A stretch of 64,000 nt of DNA, taken from positions 10,175,501 through 10,239,500 of the forward strand of contig NC_087093.1 in the NCBI RefSeq assembly GCF_963855985.1, read 5' to 3'. Shown here one piece after another: positions 1 through 9,813 of this stretch (its first letter is position 1; each line of letters begins with the position of its first letter). The position numbers were made by a program, and so were the translations under genes. The notes under the pieces were generated by a model, which saw nothing but the letters and a program-made list of their open reading frames with translations, had not been told where the DNA came from and made no database searches. The DNA comes from Ostrinia nubilalis (lineage: Eukaryota > Arthropoda > Insecta > Lepidoptera > Crambidae).

Positions 1-308
1 CAATCTGTGGAGGTCTGCGGAAAGCTGGCGTCCGGTCGATCAAGTACCACCTGAAAAGAATACTGACTGCTCATCATAAAATTGTACATACGAAAAGATG
101 GCAATAGTTTTGTATCAGGTTGTTGCATTTTTAAACGTCTGACCATTATGTCCTTTTGATGACAATATTCCTTAAAATACATACAAACTTGTGTCATTTT
201 ATAATTAGGGACGCACTGATTGTTGCTTACTGCTTTGAAAGACGTAAAGATACATACCTTGTCACGCTGGCAATACACGCAGAAGCTGATAAATGAACTC
301 ATGCGGCT
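1..308 (-). other. Possible two-exon coding segment, unknown protein
   Basis: On the minus strand a 51-nt segment (308-258) is bounded by a good acceptor (TTCATCTTTCCAG) and donor (AAG/GTATGT). It is open in one frame only, reading SRMSSFISFCVYCQRDK. A second acceptor (TATTCTTTTCAG) follows 207 nt downstream and opens a segment running off the window from position 50, which stays open in the matching phase (VVLDRPDASF...). I do not recognise the protein. The first 80 bases are also open in two plus-strand frames, so coding strand is not settled. Splice-site quality and phase agreement are the only support. Confidence 0.22.
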
Positions 309-593
309 CTGGAAAGATGAATATTGTTCACGATTACTACGATAACGGTTCACTGAAGAGAGAGACAGAATTTAAAATGGATCTTGTACTCATAAAGACC
401 GATCATTTTACCACCATCATTGCTACGATTTTTTGATAAACACACAGGATCTGATAGTCTTACAAGGGTATTTAGTGCAAGAAATAGTGGTTCGGATACT
501 TAAATAACTGAAACTAAGTTAATGTGTGCTTTGTTAATGACTATATTACATCTAAATAAATGTATCAATATCGGTATAAAACACAACATCGCC

Positions 594-786
594 AAAAGTT
601 TCGTAAAATAATTAGGCAACTAGACTTGCACAAAGATAATGTACGTAGAAAATAACGTATCAATTGTTATATTTTATTATTCGAATAAAAGTTTCGTGGA
701 AGAATTAAGCATCTAGACTTGCACAAAATTACCAGCATAATGTGCACAAAAGTTTCGTGGAAAAACTAAGCAACTAAACTTGCACC
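594..786. repeat. Three short direct repeats
   Basis: A unit of about 42 bp containing AAAAGTTTCGTGGAA, then a C-AACTAGACTTGCAC segment, occurs at 594-637, 687-728 and 748-786, with a weaker trace near 848-866. Spacing is irregular (93 and 61 bp), so this is not a simple tandem array. Function and family are unknown. Confidence 0.6.
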
Positions 787-932
787 ACGATACCCACCAA
801 ATAATATCCTAAAATAAGTATGCAACAATAGATACGCGAAAATATTTTTTAAAGTCTTCGTGGAAGATGTACGTAACTATTAATATGCTATTATTCATAC
901 GGAACTTTATTAAACAATTAACTGCAAATGTA

Positions 933-2493
933 CACACACCGGCAGATTTAGAGGAACGGAAAAAAAAGCATCAATATCATCATTATTTTAGGAAAAAAAT
1001 GCCTAATTATGACATTATTTTTTAATTTAATTCTAAATATGAAAAAAATAATTGCCAACAGTATATTTTTTTAATTATTTTGTTTAAATTACCCCATCAA
1101 CAGTTTCGTTGAGTGTTTTGAATTGAATGAAGCTTTTGCTAATTTGGATTTCTTTTACGTGAAAGATGTTTTTTTCTGAGAATTTTGTTGTGTAAGCATT
1201 CAGTTACTTATAAGGGTTTATTATGCCCAGCTTAGCACCGTCAGAAATCATTAAGGCAGATGAAATGAGAAGTAATGGCCATGCATACAAATCGGCTGCC
1301 GTAAGACGTCGTTGATCAGTATCGACCACCCATGGCAGTAACCAACGGTACAGATTGATCATTTCTGTCGTTAGGAGGAGGGTTCAAGTCAGAAAAAGGC
1401 GTACTTCGCGACGGGATGACCGTTTTTTACAACTTCGAGTTTTCAGAAAGTCGCGGTTACCTGCTGTTCAAGCCAGAAATAACCTTAAAGACACTCGAGG
1501 AGTAAGAGTGACTGAGCCCACAGTTCACAGGAGATTTACTGAAGTTGGTATAGGGTCGTGCATACCCGAGAAAGCTCCAACTTGTGACACAGCACCGAAA
1601 AAACATATTGAACTTTTCACGTGAATATCGTGATTGGGTCTTGAACGACTGGAGGCATGATCTCTTCACTTATGAGTGCAGAGTTCTCTTAAACCAGATC
1701 GATGGAAGATAGCGAATATGGAGACACAAAGAGAACGTAACATTTAGTCTTAATTTTGAAAATATCGTGGTTTATGGAGGTAGCTTAATTCTGGTGTGGG
1801 GAAGGATTTGTTTGGGAGCTCGCACGGAGTTAGTGGTGGGTGATGGAGGAAATACGACTTCTGAATGGTACACTAGGAACATTTTAGAAGAACATGATGT
1901 GCCATTTACTCCATTTATTGTGGACTCCTTTAGTTTAATTCACGATAATGTTCGTTTTCACAGTGCTCGCTCAGTACAGGCACATCTAAACCATTTGGAT
2001 ATGTACCCATGATGCAGTGGCTGGCAAGATCCCTAGACAAGAATCCTATAGAACATGTCTTGGACTTTCTTAAAAGATGTGTTAAATTCAGAATACCACC
2101 GATGGTGTTGAGAAACGCGTTACTAGAGGAATGGCAGACATTGCCCCAAAATACCCTTCATAACATTAACTGCAGCATGCTCAGATGAATGGAAACCATC
2201 ATCAGAGCAAGAGGGGGAAATACCCATCATTAATTAATTCATTTGGTTAGTGATAAGCTACCCTAATTTTTAATCTGGCCACAATTTCTAATTTTTGTTC
2301 AAAACTGAAAAATTGAAATTTCGTTTCGATGATTTTTTATTAAATAAAAACGACTAAATATTTAAAAAATCTATGTTATTTTATTTTATTTTAATTATCT
2401 CTTTATTTTGTATAATAAATATTTCATAGATCAGTAGTAATTTTCCTTATTTTCATACTTTTTTTTGCGTTCCGCTAAATCTGCCGGTGTGTG
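933..2493 (+). mobile_element. Tc1/mariner-type transposon, decayed
   Basis: The element is 1561 bp long and is flanked by TA on both sides (931-932 and 2494-2495), the usual Tc1/mariner target duplication. Its inverted ends match over about 33 bp, starting CACACACCGGCAGATTTAG. The length and the transposase remains inside are typical of a full-length Tc1-like element. The coding region is broken, so it cannot move by itself. Confidence 0.85.
1223..2235 (+). pseudogene. Tc1-like transposase remnant
   Basis: This is the decayed cut-and-paste DNA transposase of the surrounding element. The N-terminal part begins MPSLAPSEIIKADEMRSNG at 1223, resembling the first helix-turn-helix of Tc1 enzymes, and stops near 1313. 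The catalytic centre is readable at 1767-2012, with the WG motif and HDN (second acidic residue of the DDE/D triad). The end, around 2013-2190, keeps the NPIEHV block that carries the last acidic residue. Stops and frameshifts separate the blocks, so no active enzyme is encoded. Family assignment rests on these motifs together with the TA duplication. Confidence 0.8.
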
Positions 2494-2495
2494 TA

Positions 2496-3640
2496 TTTAC
2501 TTCGTTTTTGCTATGGAAATTTAGATATTTTAATGTTGCAATATTTTACATATTTGTACATAATTTCTTCATTTTTAAGAGAAAAATTATGAAAAAAATT
2601 GACAATATGTATTACCTCCTTCTTGATTTTTTAGTGCAATAAAAAAAATATCGCACAAGTGGACTTGCATACTTATTCCAGGGGGGGTGCGATATTATTA
2701 TCAATTTTCTGACTTCACCATACCATTTAGGTATATGCACATGTTAACATGGACTAGTGTCAGCTTATAACCTCATTTATGTAACATCCTGTATATCATA
2801 AATGTTTGGATTTTTCAGATTCAAGAACTAAACAAGAAAATGGCACAGTGGGCGAAACCTTTTACGATTGTCAGAAGATTCATAAGTTAAAGTCAATATG
2901 TTTGATATCGTTCGACTTTCGCAAATTAAATAGAACAATTCGAGAGCATTCCCATCGCTTTTGTTTTTCGTAACTCGTGATTACTTTGCATCGGGACTTC
3001 TCCGAGACTTATTTCAAAAACCTTTTATAAAGGCTCAAAATAGATGAATCGTGAAGCCTCGACGTTATCTCGAGACCGTTGTTTTGAAATAAAATAAGAA
3101 ACGAATTCGTTTGACCTCTCTTAGTAATTCCTTTCGCTGTGCTCGAGATGCCGTCATATTGAAAATAGGAAAATCTGCTTTAAAGTTTTCTTAAAAGGAC
3201 GAACTGATGGAAATGTCTAGTGAGTAGAAATATCAAGCAAGTATTCTTCCTATGACATAGGCAACTCTCATCTTATAATACCCCATATACCGTCTATATT
3301 AGATGTTATTTACGTCTGAGTATACCTACACATTTTGTTTGTCATAAATGTCAGACATTCTTGGATGACTCTTCCCTAGTAGTCGATAAATGATGGCTAT
3401 ACTTCTATACAACATGTTCGTAGGTATATTTAGTTAGCGCTATGTAAATCAAACTTAATAAGAACGATCCTGTTCAATATACGAGTATTACACTACTAAG
3501 TCAATCTCAAATATCCACACGGATATTCCCAAGACGAATAGCGTTCAGAATTCAATAAGGAAGGTGTAACCCCATCCCCTACCACCATAACAACTAGAAC
3601 CTATGTAAGTTAGGCAATTAATAACAGCAAAGCACTTTTG
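2496..3640. other. No recognisable gene
   Basis: AT-rich sequence with a slightly more CpG-rich patch at 2880-3200. I see no open coding frame, no clear repeat boundary and no RNA gene. Confidence 0.5.
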
Positions 3641-3914
3641 TTTTACAGCCTGCGCCCCTGGGAACCTTATTTATTAATTACTGTAGAAATCCCTACGCGG
3701 CTTTTCTCAGAACAGGTTCTTGTAAGTACACAAACCATTTCAAATTAAATTCTTTAGTATTTTCGTAATAGTTCTTGTATTTTAAACAAATGACAATCTA
3801 AAAGAAAAATAAGCCTGAAATGAACGATTGAGGACCGTCTATTATTCTGAGAAATACTGAAAATACTAAAGTAAGTTCAAATGATTTCAACTTAATTTAA
3901 GTAAAATAATATAA

Positions 3915-4847
3915 CCCTTATTCAAATGCGAGCTGGTATACATTTTTTTTTGCAAAGTTGAAGTGGATTTAGGGTAATTGTGGGTCACTTATTTCATATT
4001 TTTGATCAAAATTTATAAAAAAATAGGGGAAGGGGTAGTTTTTTGGGTGGTAAATAATTTACCATTATCCATTCATGACTACAAATTATTAAATGTTGGT
4101 GGTAAAATAGTTACCATTGTCCGTTTTGGTTTATTTTTGGTTCTTGACTAGTGACTTCCTCTAGGTTCTACCTATATTTTATTAAATATTTTGGGAATGA
4201 AATAAATTTATTATTTTTATAAAACAATATATTTATTAATATTAGTTATTATGCTTACAATTATTATGCTTACCTTGAGTCTGACACTAACAATTCACTA
4301 ATTACGTAAAGTCAAAACGTTACGTAAATAGTTATCAAAATAACTTAAAATTTCTTCAAATATTTATTTAGTTTTATTGGTTCACATACAAAAAACAACA
4401 GTTTTTTTATATATCAATAAACTTTTGTCAAGACGGGATCGGACAATGGTAAACTATTTACCACTTCTTTAAAATGTCTAAATTATATGAATAAATCAAT
4501 TGCAGACGCTGCCTATAAGTGAGATTATACAATAAATCTTATAGTTTAGGAATTTGAATCGAAAAAACACTTATCAGAATTTTCGTTGAACAAAGTTTCA
4601 AAAATACCAAAAATGCGCGCTAAAAACATGAAATTTTTCACACCAAAACCGTTTGGTTGACTTTGACATTACCTGACTTTGACAAATGACGTTGAAAAGT
4701 AGTAATATGGCATAGATAAGTTAAAAAATATATTTAAAAATATAAATAAGTGACCACGATATCTTTAAGTATTACCATATCGAAAATTAGGATCCTTTTT
4801 TAAAAGTAAACCAAGTGGTAATATATCTACCTTTGTTTGAATAAGGG
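3915..4847. mobile_element. Non-autonomous TIR element with CCCTTATTCAAA ends
   Basis: The ends are CCCTTATTCAAA at 3915 and its inverted copy finishing at 4847, 933 bp apart. ATAA lies directly outside both ends and may be a 4-bp target duplication. CCC termini and a 4-bp A/T duplication recall piggyBac-like elements, but those use TTAA, so the superfamily is uncertain. The interior has repeated ...GGTAAAxxxTTACCA... palindromic blocks (around 4040-4125 and 4445-4470) but no coding frame. Confidence 0.55.
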
Positions 4848-5463
4848 ATAAAGGGACAGCAAAATAATATCTCAACGTAGATATAATATTTGCGAAATAT
4901 TTAGATATTTTTGGAAGTTAGATAACTTACTCTTTGATCATATTTATGTACGGGACTAATCCTCAGAATACAGAACAAACCAGAAGGAGTGTTCGATAAC
5001 ATTTCTACGCGGCAACTTGTGTCCAAACCAAAATACTTCCCCTCCCGCGCCCCTCTACCCCCTTTAGTGTTACTAGCGCCGTGTGACACCCCCATTTTTG
5101 GGGTAAAATTATGTAATTTTTTAAAGAGATGTTAAACAAGTAAAAAATAAGTAAGTGAAATAAGTACACACGGCCAGTGTTAACTATCCATTTCCGTTTT
5201 TGCTCTCGCTCTTATCAAATGGTGATTCTTTGCGATAGAACGAGACGACATGACTGGCCATAGGCATAGATAGTACCTACCTACCTATGAATTTAATTTT
5301 TACTCCGAAGTAACTAAGTGTAAGATGATTATTTATTTCTATTAAATAGTGTAATATATGTACTATATTTTATGTAGGTATAATATGTTATTTAAAAGTC
5401 AATTACAAAAGTCGAATATAAATTTTAGAATGCCAAGTAAAACAAAAAAGAAACTTAAGGTTC

Positions 5464-5469
5464 TTTATT
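5464..5469 (-). promoter_or_regulatory. Poly(A) signal AATAAA
   Basis: AATAAA on the minus strand lies 55 nt past the stop codon of the terminal exon ending at 5524. Its position supports a real transcript end here. Confidence 0.6.
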
Positions 5470-5523
5470 ATGTAAACATATCGACAACAAAACATTTGTT
5501 TACGGCGCAGTAGTGCTTTTAGT

Positions 5524-5612
5524 TTAACTTTTCTTGGAGTGAAAAACAGAATCCAAATCAAAAACATCACCAATACTTAAATTTGATTGCGAGGCAACTC
5601 TGGCTGTGTATC
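5524..5612 (-). CDS. Terminal coding exon, product not recognised
   Basis: A strong acceptor (CTGATTTTTTTTCAG) at 5613-5614 opens a frame reading YTARVASQSNLSIGDVFDLD and eight further residues to a TAA stop at 5524-5526. A canonical AATAAA follows 55 nt later. The acidic/serine-rich tail looks like a genuine protein C terminus but I cannot name it. It lies about 520 bp downstream, on the same strand, of the THAP first exon. Direct joining by the main acceptor puts the two out of phase, so either a middle exon is missing or hidden, an internal AG nine to twelve bases further in is used, or the two exons belong to different genes. Confidence 0.5.
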
Positions 5613-5815
5613 CTGAAAAAAAATCAGAGTAAGTATGTAAGCAATAATTAATTACTTAAAATTATTATTAAATATACAAATATTGCTGCTGCTGATCTGT
5701 TGATACCAATGCCTTACTTTTGAATAAATGGGAAAGTATGAAATTCACGATAGTAATTTATTATCTCCTCATTATTAGGGAGTAATATTATAAATTAATT
5801 CAATATATTGAAATC

Positions 5816-5885
5816 AAATCAAAATCAAAAATATTTATTCAGTTTAGACCACAAGTGGCACTTATAATTTAATTAATCAGGTTGT
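5816..5885. repeat. Interspersed repeat scrap (A-rich 3' tail type)
   Basis: The run AATCAAAATCAAAAATATTT followed by ATTCAGTTTAGACCACAAG resembles the 3' tails of common moth and butterfly retroposed repeats. No boundaries or duplication can be seen. Confidence 0.3.
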
Positions 5886-5937
5886 CATGTCATGGATGAA
5901 ATTACACTAAAAACTAATTAAAACAAAAAGGATGGGG

Positions 5938-6084
5938 AAAATATTCCATTATTCTGTGGTAACGCTAACAAAATTAACGCGTGAATTTTTTATAAGTAGA
6001 CAAATGTAATTCAATATAAAAAAGTAGGGTAAAATATTCCGTTGACCTGTGGCAACACTTACAAAATACAACCGTGATTTTTTT
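5938..6084. repeat. Two degenerate tandem copies, period about 92 bp
   Basis: Segments 5938-5990 and 6030-6084 share AAAATATTCC, CTGTGG-AAC-CT-ACAAAAT and GTGA-TTTTTT in the same order. They lie in the intron between the THAP first exon and the terminal exon. No function is evident. Confidence 0.45.
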
Positions 6085-6130
6085 TGAAAATTATTATTTA
6101 ATTAAAATGAATTGGAAATGTGCTACTTAC

Positions 6131-6207
6131 GGATAAAACATGATCCCATGCACTTTCTTCGTAATTCCAGTAGCATTCTTACATGTTGGAACGGCACAAG
6201 ACGGCAT
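6131..6207 (-). CDS. First coding exon of a THAP-domain protein
   Basis: The exon starts with ATG at 6207 and reads MPSCAVPTCKN, then ATGITKKVHGIMFY, ending at a consensus donor (CC/GTAAGT) at 6130. Met-Pro-x-Cys with C-x4-C, an invariant-like Asn-containing stretch and a hydrophobic-aromatic block is the classic opening of a THAP zinc-dependent DNA-binding domain (C2CH). THAP modules occur in transcription regulators and in P-element-type transposases. Only about a third of the domain is present; the expected Trp, the last Cys-x2-His and the Phe-rich part must be in later exons, which I did not find. The exon carries 25 codons plus 2 nt. Start choice is clear because it is the conserved initial Met. 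Whether this is a host gene or a domesticated transposase is open. Confidence 0.7.
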
Positions 6208-6540
6208 AATTTAATTATAAAGTGTCAATCTGACGGATATGTAAACAATGCGCGCGCCGGCCATTGACTGATTGCTTTTTTGCTTTTCCAAAGTAGTGCG
6301 ATTTGGAGTACTTTATATGAATACACATTTACGCCCGTTGACGGTTTCTGGTTTGTTCCGTATTCTGAGGACTAATCCCACCTTTCTTTTCCACGACTGC
6401 AACTCCTGTATAGCCAGGATCTACAACATGGTCTTCAATGGTACCAAACCAGAGAAGGTTAATAAAATTAGTCCCGGAGGATAGCTAACCGTCTTGGAAC
6501 CCACAACGAGTTTAATCAGAAAAATATAGGAAAAGAAGAA

Positions 6541-6664
6541 TAAGGCTGAGCTGCACCACCTGGCTTTGACCGTAACTATGACGATAACCGGTGTTTTTTA
6601 TATGGAGTTTCACAGATTTTTGACGTTTGTCAAAGTTAAAGTAAGATGGTGCAACCCAGCATAA
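6541..6664. mobile_element. Small MITE, copy 1 (Harbinger-like scar)
   Basis: The 124-bp unit is flanked by TAA and ends GGCTGAGCTGCACCACC / GGTGCAACCCAGC, imperfect inverted repeats. A second copy at 10612-10735 is the same length and about 90% alike by eye. A 3-bp TAA duplication with GGCTG ends fits the PIF/Harbinger type. It lies between the THAP and TMTC-like exons. Confidence 0.75.
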
Positions 6665-6694
6665 GAATTTAACACAAATGGCGTACAGACTTAC

Positions 6695-6786
6695 CTGTCA
6701 TCATAGACGAATCCTGCGTCCAACGAGTTGTAATAGAGAAGAAAGGCCAGCAGAGAGCTGGCCGCCGTCACCCAGTGACCCACCAT
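6695..6786 (-). CDS. First coding exon of a TMTC-like protein
   Basis: TMTC proteins are ER-membrane O-mannosyltransferases with several N-terminal membrane spans and C-terminal TPR repeats; in animals they modify cadherins. The exon begins with ATG at 6786 and encodes 30 residues plus two bases. A hydrophobic segment (about residues 8-19, TAASSLLAFLLY) is followed by YYNSLDAGFVYDD, the conserved start of the first lumenal loop with its acidic pair. The donor AG/GTAAGT splits the next codon as AG, which suits the Ser expected after YDD in this family. The exon also has an acceptor (GTTTTCCTCAG at 6825-6826), so 6787-6824 is 5' UTR and a non-coding exon must lie further right. No downstream TMTC exon was found to the left in this window. 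Family identity is inferred from one short motif. Confidence 0.65.
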
Positions 6787-6824
6787 TCTGACGAGTCTAC
6801 ATCAGTGCCGGAATTCCATTCCAC
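6787..6824 (-). other. 5' UTR part of the TMTC-like exon
   Basis: This stretch lies between the acceptor TTGTTTTCCTCAG and the ATG at 6786. It implies at least one upstream non-coding exon at higher coordinates on the minus strand. Confidence 0.5.
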
Positions 6825-6898
6825 CTGAGGAAAACAATTCATTATTAAATATGATAATCCATTCGAATAATAAAAAGCTAAAAATTGTTTGTTTACTT

Positions 6899-7105
6899 GT
6901 AGGTACGCTCTAATGTCAGGAACTACGGGTCCGATTTGAAAAAATATATTAGTGTAGGATAGTCCATTTATCGAAGAAAGCTTTAGGATATTATTACATC
7001 ACCCTACAGCCAATAGAGGCGAAGCAGTAAAGAAAAATGTTTCAAAAATGGAAATATTATTCAAACTACATATTTTCACGCGTACGAAGTCGCGGGCACA
7101 GCTAA
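6899..7105 (+). mobile_element. 5'-truncated Helitron-like repeat
   Basis: The body carries the common phrase GCTCTAATGTCAGGAACTAC, then GGTCCGATTTGAAAAA, and the end GAAGTCGCGGGCACAGCTAA followed by T. CTAA is a permitted Helitron 3' terminus (CTRR). The 5' TCTATACT start is missing. Confidence 0.6.
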
Positions 7106-7364
7106 TCTAAAATACATACTTCATCAACAATGAAACTTCACACTTCGCAAATTCTACTAAATCTATAATTCCATTGTTTGCATTGTAAAGTGATATTAAT
7201 TATTCAACTTGAAATGATTATGATAAATACAAACTACATGTTTGATTTAAGCAATTTGTTTTCAGCATGTTTCAGTCTATAATTGTTGATTAACTTAATC
7301 AACGACGTGGATTTATTACAGAAGATACACCGTTTAATATTATGCATTCGCGTAATCGCGCAAA
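7106..7364. other. No recognisable feature
   Basis: AT-rich spacer between a Helitron-like repeat and a LINE scrap. Confidence 0.4.
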
Positions 7365-7510
7365 CGTGATCGCCCCAAACAAACTTGGCGGCGCACTGTA
7401 GCAGACGAGGTGAAGAAAATCGGCAAGACTTGGAGCGAGATCAAACGCGAAGCTTAAGACCGAACGCGATGGAGGACTGTTGTGGACATAGGACATAAAG
7501 TCAAGTAAGT
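7365..7510 (+). pseudogene. LINE reverse-transcriptase C-terminal scrap
   Basis: The plus strand reads RDRPKQTWRRTVADEVKKIG, then KTWSEIKREA, a stop, and DRTRWRTVVD. The pattern W-x-x-T-V-(A/D)-(D/E)-(D/E)-x-K-K, then a second W-containing helix and DR-x-x-W is the usual tail of non-LTR retrotransposon polyproteins in these insects. It has an internal stop and no catalytic part. A 153-residue minus-strand frame covering this stretch is a shadow. Confidence 0.65.
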
Positions 7511-7657
7511 CATTCGCGTAATTTTGGAAGTCATCGTCCTGTAGCTGAAATGATGATAATAATAAATAATAAATATCCTTGGACATTTTACACTGCGCTT
7601 CTAGTCCCAAACTAAGCAAAGCTTGTACTATGGGTACTAGACAACGGATATAAACAT

Positions 7658-8896
7658 TAGAGATGAAACGGATAGTTGTTTGGCCGGATACCGGATACCG
7701 GATATCCGGCCAGCTGCTAGGCCGGATAGCCGGATATCCGGCGGCCGGATAGTTGGCCAATTGTCTCGTTGCATGTAGTGACGAGTTAAGGTGCTTCGAA
7801 CGCGATAGTAGGTCTATTAGTAGACTAGACTAGTCAACTATCGAAAATCGAATCAGTCCGAATAGAATGTCAGATTTTGCCACTTGTCTAGGGGGCAAAT
7901 CAATTCGGTTGCCATCGTGAGTGTGTGATTGAAATCATTCACGATCCATAAATTTTTGGTCCAAAATCAAATGTGCCGGCCAACAAAAAAAAGTGCTGTA
8001 TTCTGACATTTAACCCGTCCGCCTTAGCATTTGTTACTATGGCACCAAAGCTGTAGCACTACTGTGCGTCGTAGTATTTGAGATCCTAAAGCCATCCACG
8101 TTTTATATATTTTTGGTCCAAAATCAAAAGTGCCAGCCAACAAAAAAAAAGTGCTGTATTTTGACAAAACACGTCTGTATTAGCATTTGTCACTTTGGCA
8201 CCAAAGCCATGCCAAGCCATATAAAAATGCCATGTTTTGGCAAGATTCACTCAAGACTTCATTTGTTTTAGTAAATGTTAAAAAGACAGACTTTTAGAAC
8301 TCGAATACTACGATGCACAGTCGTGCTACAGCTTTGGTGCCATAGTAACAAATGCTAAGGCGGACGTGTTCTATCAGAATACAGCACTTTTATTTTTTGG
8401 CCGGCACTTTTGATTTTGTATCAACATGGATGATGTCCTTAAATTAGTTTACTTGCTGCGTCATCTGACTGAACTGCATCATGACATCCATAATGATATC
8501 AGACCATCAGTGAAAAAAAGATCGCCTATTTTATCTGGCAATATTTCGACTTAACAGATATTTACTATTTATGTATTCGTCATTAGAGTGAATAGTCCAG
8601 AAAAAGAAATTAGTGTTTTAAATTCCTTAATATGGCTTTTTGTAACTTTTTGGACTTTAAATAAAAGCCGTCATTATTATAAGCCATTTTATTGATGTTA
8701 CCTCAAAGATTAATGTATCTCATTTTATTAATAGGAAATTGTCGTAGTTTTTTAATATCCGGTATCCGGCCGGATAGTGAGTTACTATCCGGTATCCGGC
8801 CGGATAGTGAGTTACTATCCGGTATCCGGCCGGATAGTAAATTTAGGCCGGATATCCGGCCTACCGGATAGTTACCGGATATCCGTTTCATCTCTA
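7658..8896. mobile_element. Non-autonomous hAT element
   Basis: The element spans 1239 bp with a perfect 8-bp target duplication ATAAACAT at 7650-7657 and 8897-8904. Its termini are TAGAGATGAAACGGATA and the exact inverse, fitting hAT ends (TAGAGATG / CAGAGATG) and the family's 8-bp scar. Both subterminal regions are packed with CCGGATA / TATCCGG motifs (7679-7750 and 8757-8885); the right side has a 29-bp unit repeated about three times. The subterminal motifs may be transposase binding sites (inference). No transposase frame remains. Confidence 0.88.
7959..8417. repeat. Nested repeat: two direct and one inverted copy
   Basis: A unit of about 115 bp (TGGTCCAAAATCAAATGTGC ... GGCACCAAAG...) is at 7959-8082, again in the same orientation at 8111-8215, and inverted at 8298-8417. 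The outer copies form a hairpin inside the hAT element. No target duplication was identified, so it could be a nested insertion or captured sequence. Confidence 0.65.
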
Positions 8897-8904
8897 ATAA
8901 ACAT

Positions 8905-9108
8905 ACTTAAATACTTTTTTTTTTTTTTGTAAATACATACTTATTATACATAGAAAACACCCAGTCCAATATAAACAAATATGTTCATGCACACAAATGT
9001 TTGTACTGTGCGGGAATCGAACCCGCTACCTCCGGAATAGTAGTCCGTTTCGAACCACTACACCAAACGGCCGACAACCACCACTACACCAAACGGCTGA
9101 TGTTGATG
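8905..9108 (-). mobile_element. tRNA-derived SINE
   Basis: On the minus strand the unit opens with a tRNA-like head carrying an A box (TTTGGTGTAGTGGTTCG) and B box (GCGGGTTCGATTCCCGC), followed by a non-tRNA tail with CTGGGTGTTTTCTATG and a run of eleven or more A near 8917-8928. About 19 bp of the head (CACCACTACACCAAACGGC on the plus strand) is duplicated at its 5' side (9078-9098). It begins right at the outer edge of the hAT target duplication. It is not a tRNA gene: acceptor and anticodon arms do not pair. Confidence 0.75.
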
Positions 9109-9306
9109 ATGACCTACTGTTTTAGACAAGTAAAATTAAGGGATTTGAAAACAAAAGATTTATACTCCCGTACCTGGCATTGGGGGAAAACCCCGAGCTA
9201 GTCACTGCACTTCTTTTGTTTTACATACCCAGTTTAAATTTTTTTTAAATTACTAAATATAAAAATACCTCTATTCGTGAGTGGGCTTATATCACTTTTC
9301 CCTATA

Positions 9307-9813
9307 CAGGGTGGAAACGATAAGTGATCTCACTCAATTATTTCTAAACTATACAAGATATCGAAAAACTGGTTATGTATCCTGAAAGTGCTTCACGAGC
9401 TCTTTCAAACGGTATCAGTAATAGGTTACAGAATTAACTGGATCTATCCGAAAATTCCATGTTTTCAGGCTCCATACTAAATGTATGCCAGCCACACAAT
9501 ATTGGAAGTGTTAATTTTTTTTATTTAATAATAAACACTTAAATTGAACTCCAAATTGCATTCTTATTTAAAATTATTCATGAAAAACATTGGTTTTAGG
9601 CTTTACTTGCTATAATATTATCAAGACGTGAGTGCCATGACTGCTGGAAAGCTGGAAACATTGAATTTTCGGATAGATCCAGTTTATTTTGTAACCTATT
9701 ATTGGTACCGTTGGATAGAGCGCGTAAAGCACTTTCAGGATCAGTAACCAGTTTTTGGATATCTTTTATAATTTAGAAATAATCGAGTGAGATCACTTAT
9801 CGTTTCCACCCTG
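9307..9813. mobile_element. MITE family A, copy 1 (CAGGGTGG ends)
   Basis: Bounded by TA at 9305-9306 and 9814-9815. Ends CAGGGTGGAAACGATAAG invert over at least 90 bp. The centre is unrelated to the shorter copy at 19655-19919. TA scar and non-coding interior suggest a mariner-type MITE. Confidence 0.75.

Larger units (their letters stand above)
4901..6390. repeat. Inverted pair of short repeats flanking 1.4 kb
   Basis: A segment of about 34 bp reading TCTGGTTTGTTC then TATTCTGAGGA is found on the minus strand near 4953-4988 and on the plus strand at 6347-6380. Apparent similarity between two short reading frames here (SGLFCILR and SGLFRILR) comes only from this repeat. The pair encloses the terminal and THAP exons, but I cannot show it is a transposon boundary. 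Confidence 0.4.

Noticed and set aside
3649..3721. Plus-strand exon between TTTTGTTTTACAG and GTAAGT
   Set aside because: Good splice-like edges, but two frames are open, no protein motif is seen and no neighbouring exon could be matched.
7299..7760. 153-codon minus-strand frame
   Set aside because: It crosses the hAT boundary and its body is the reverse of a recognisable LINE tail on the plus strand; start region is made of CCGGATA repeats.
9001..9080. tRNA gene (clear A and B boxes on the minus strand)
   Set aside because: No pairing acceptor or anticodon arms, and it continues into a SINE tail with an A-run. Called as a SINE.
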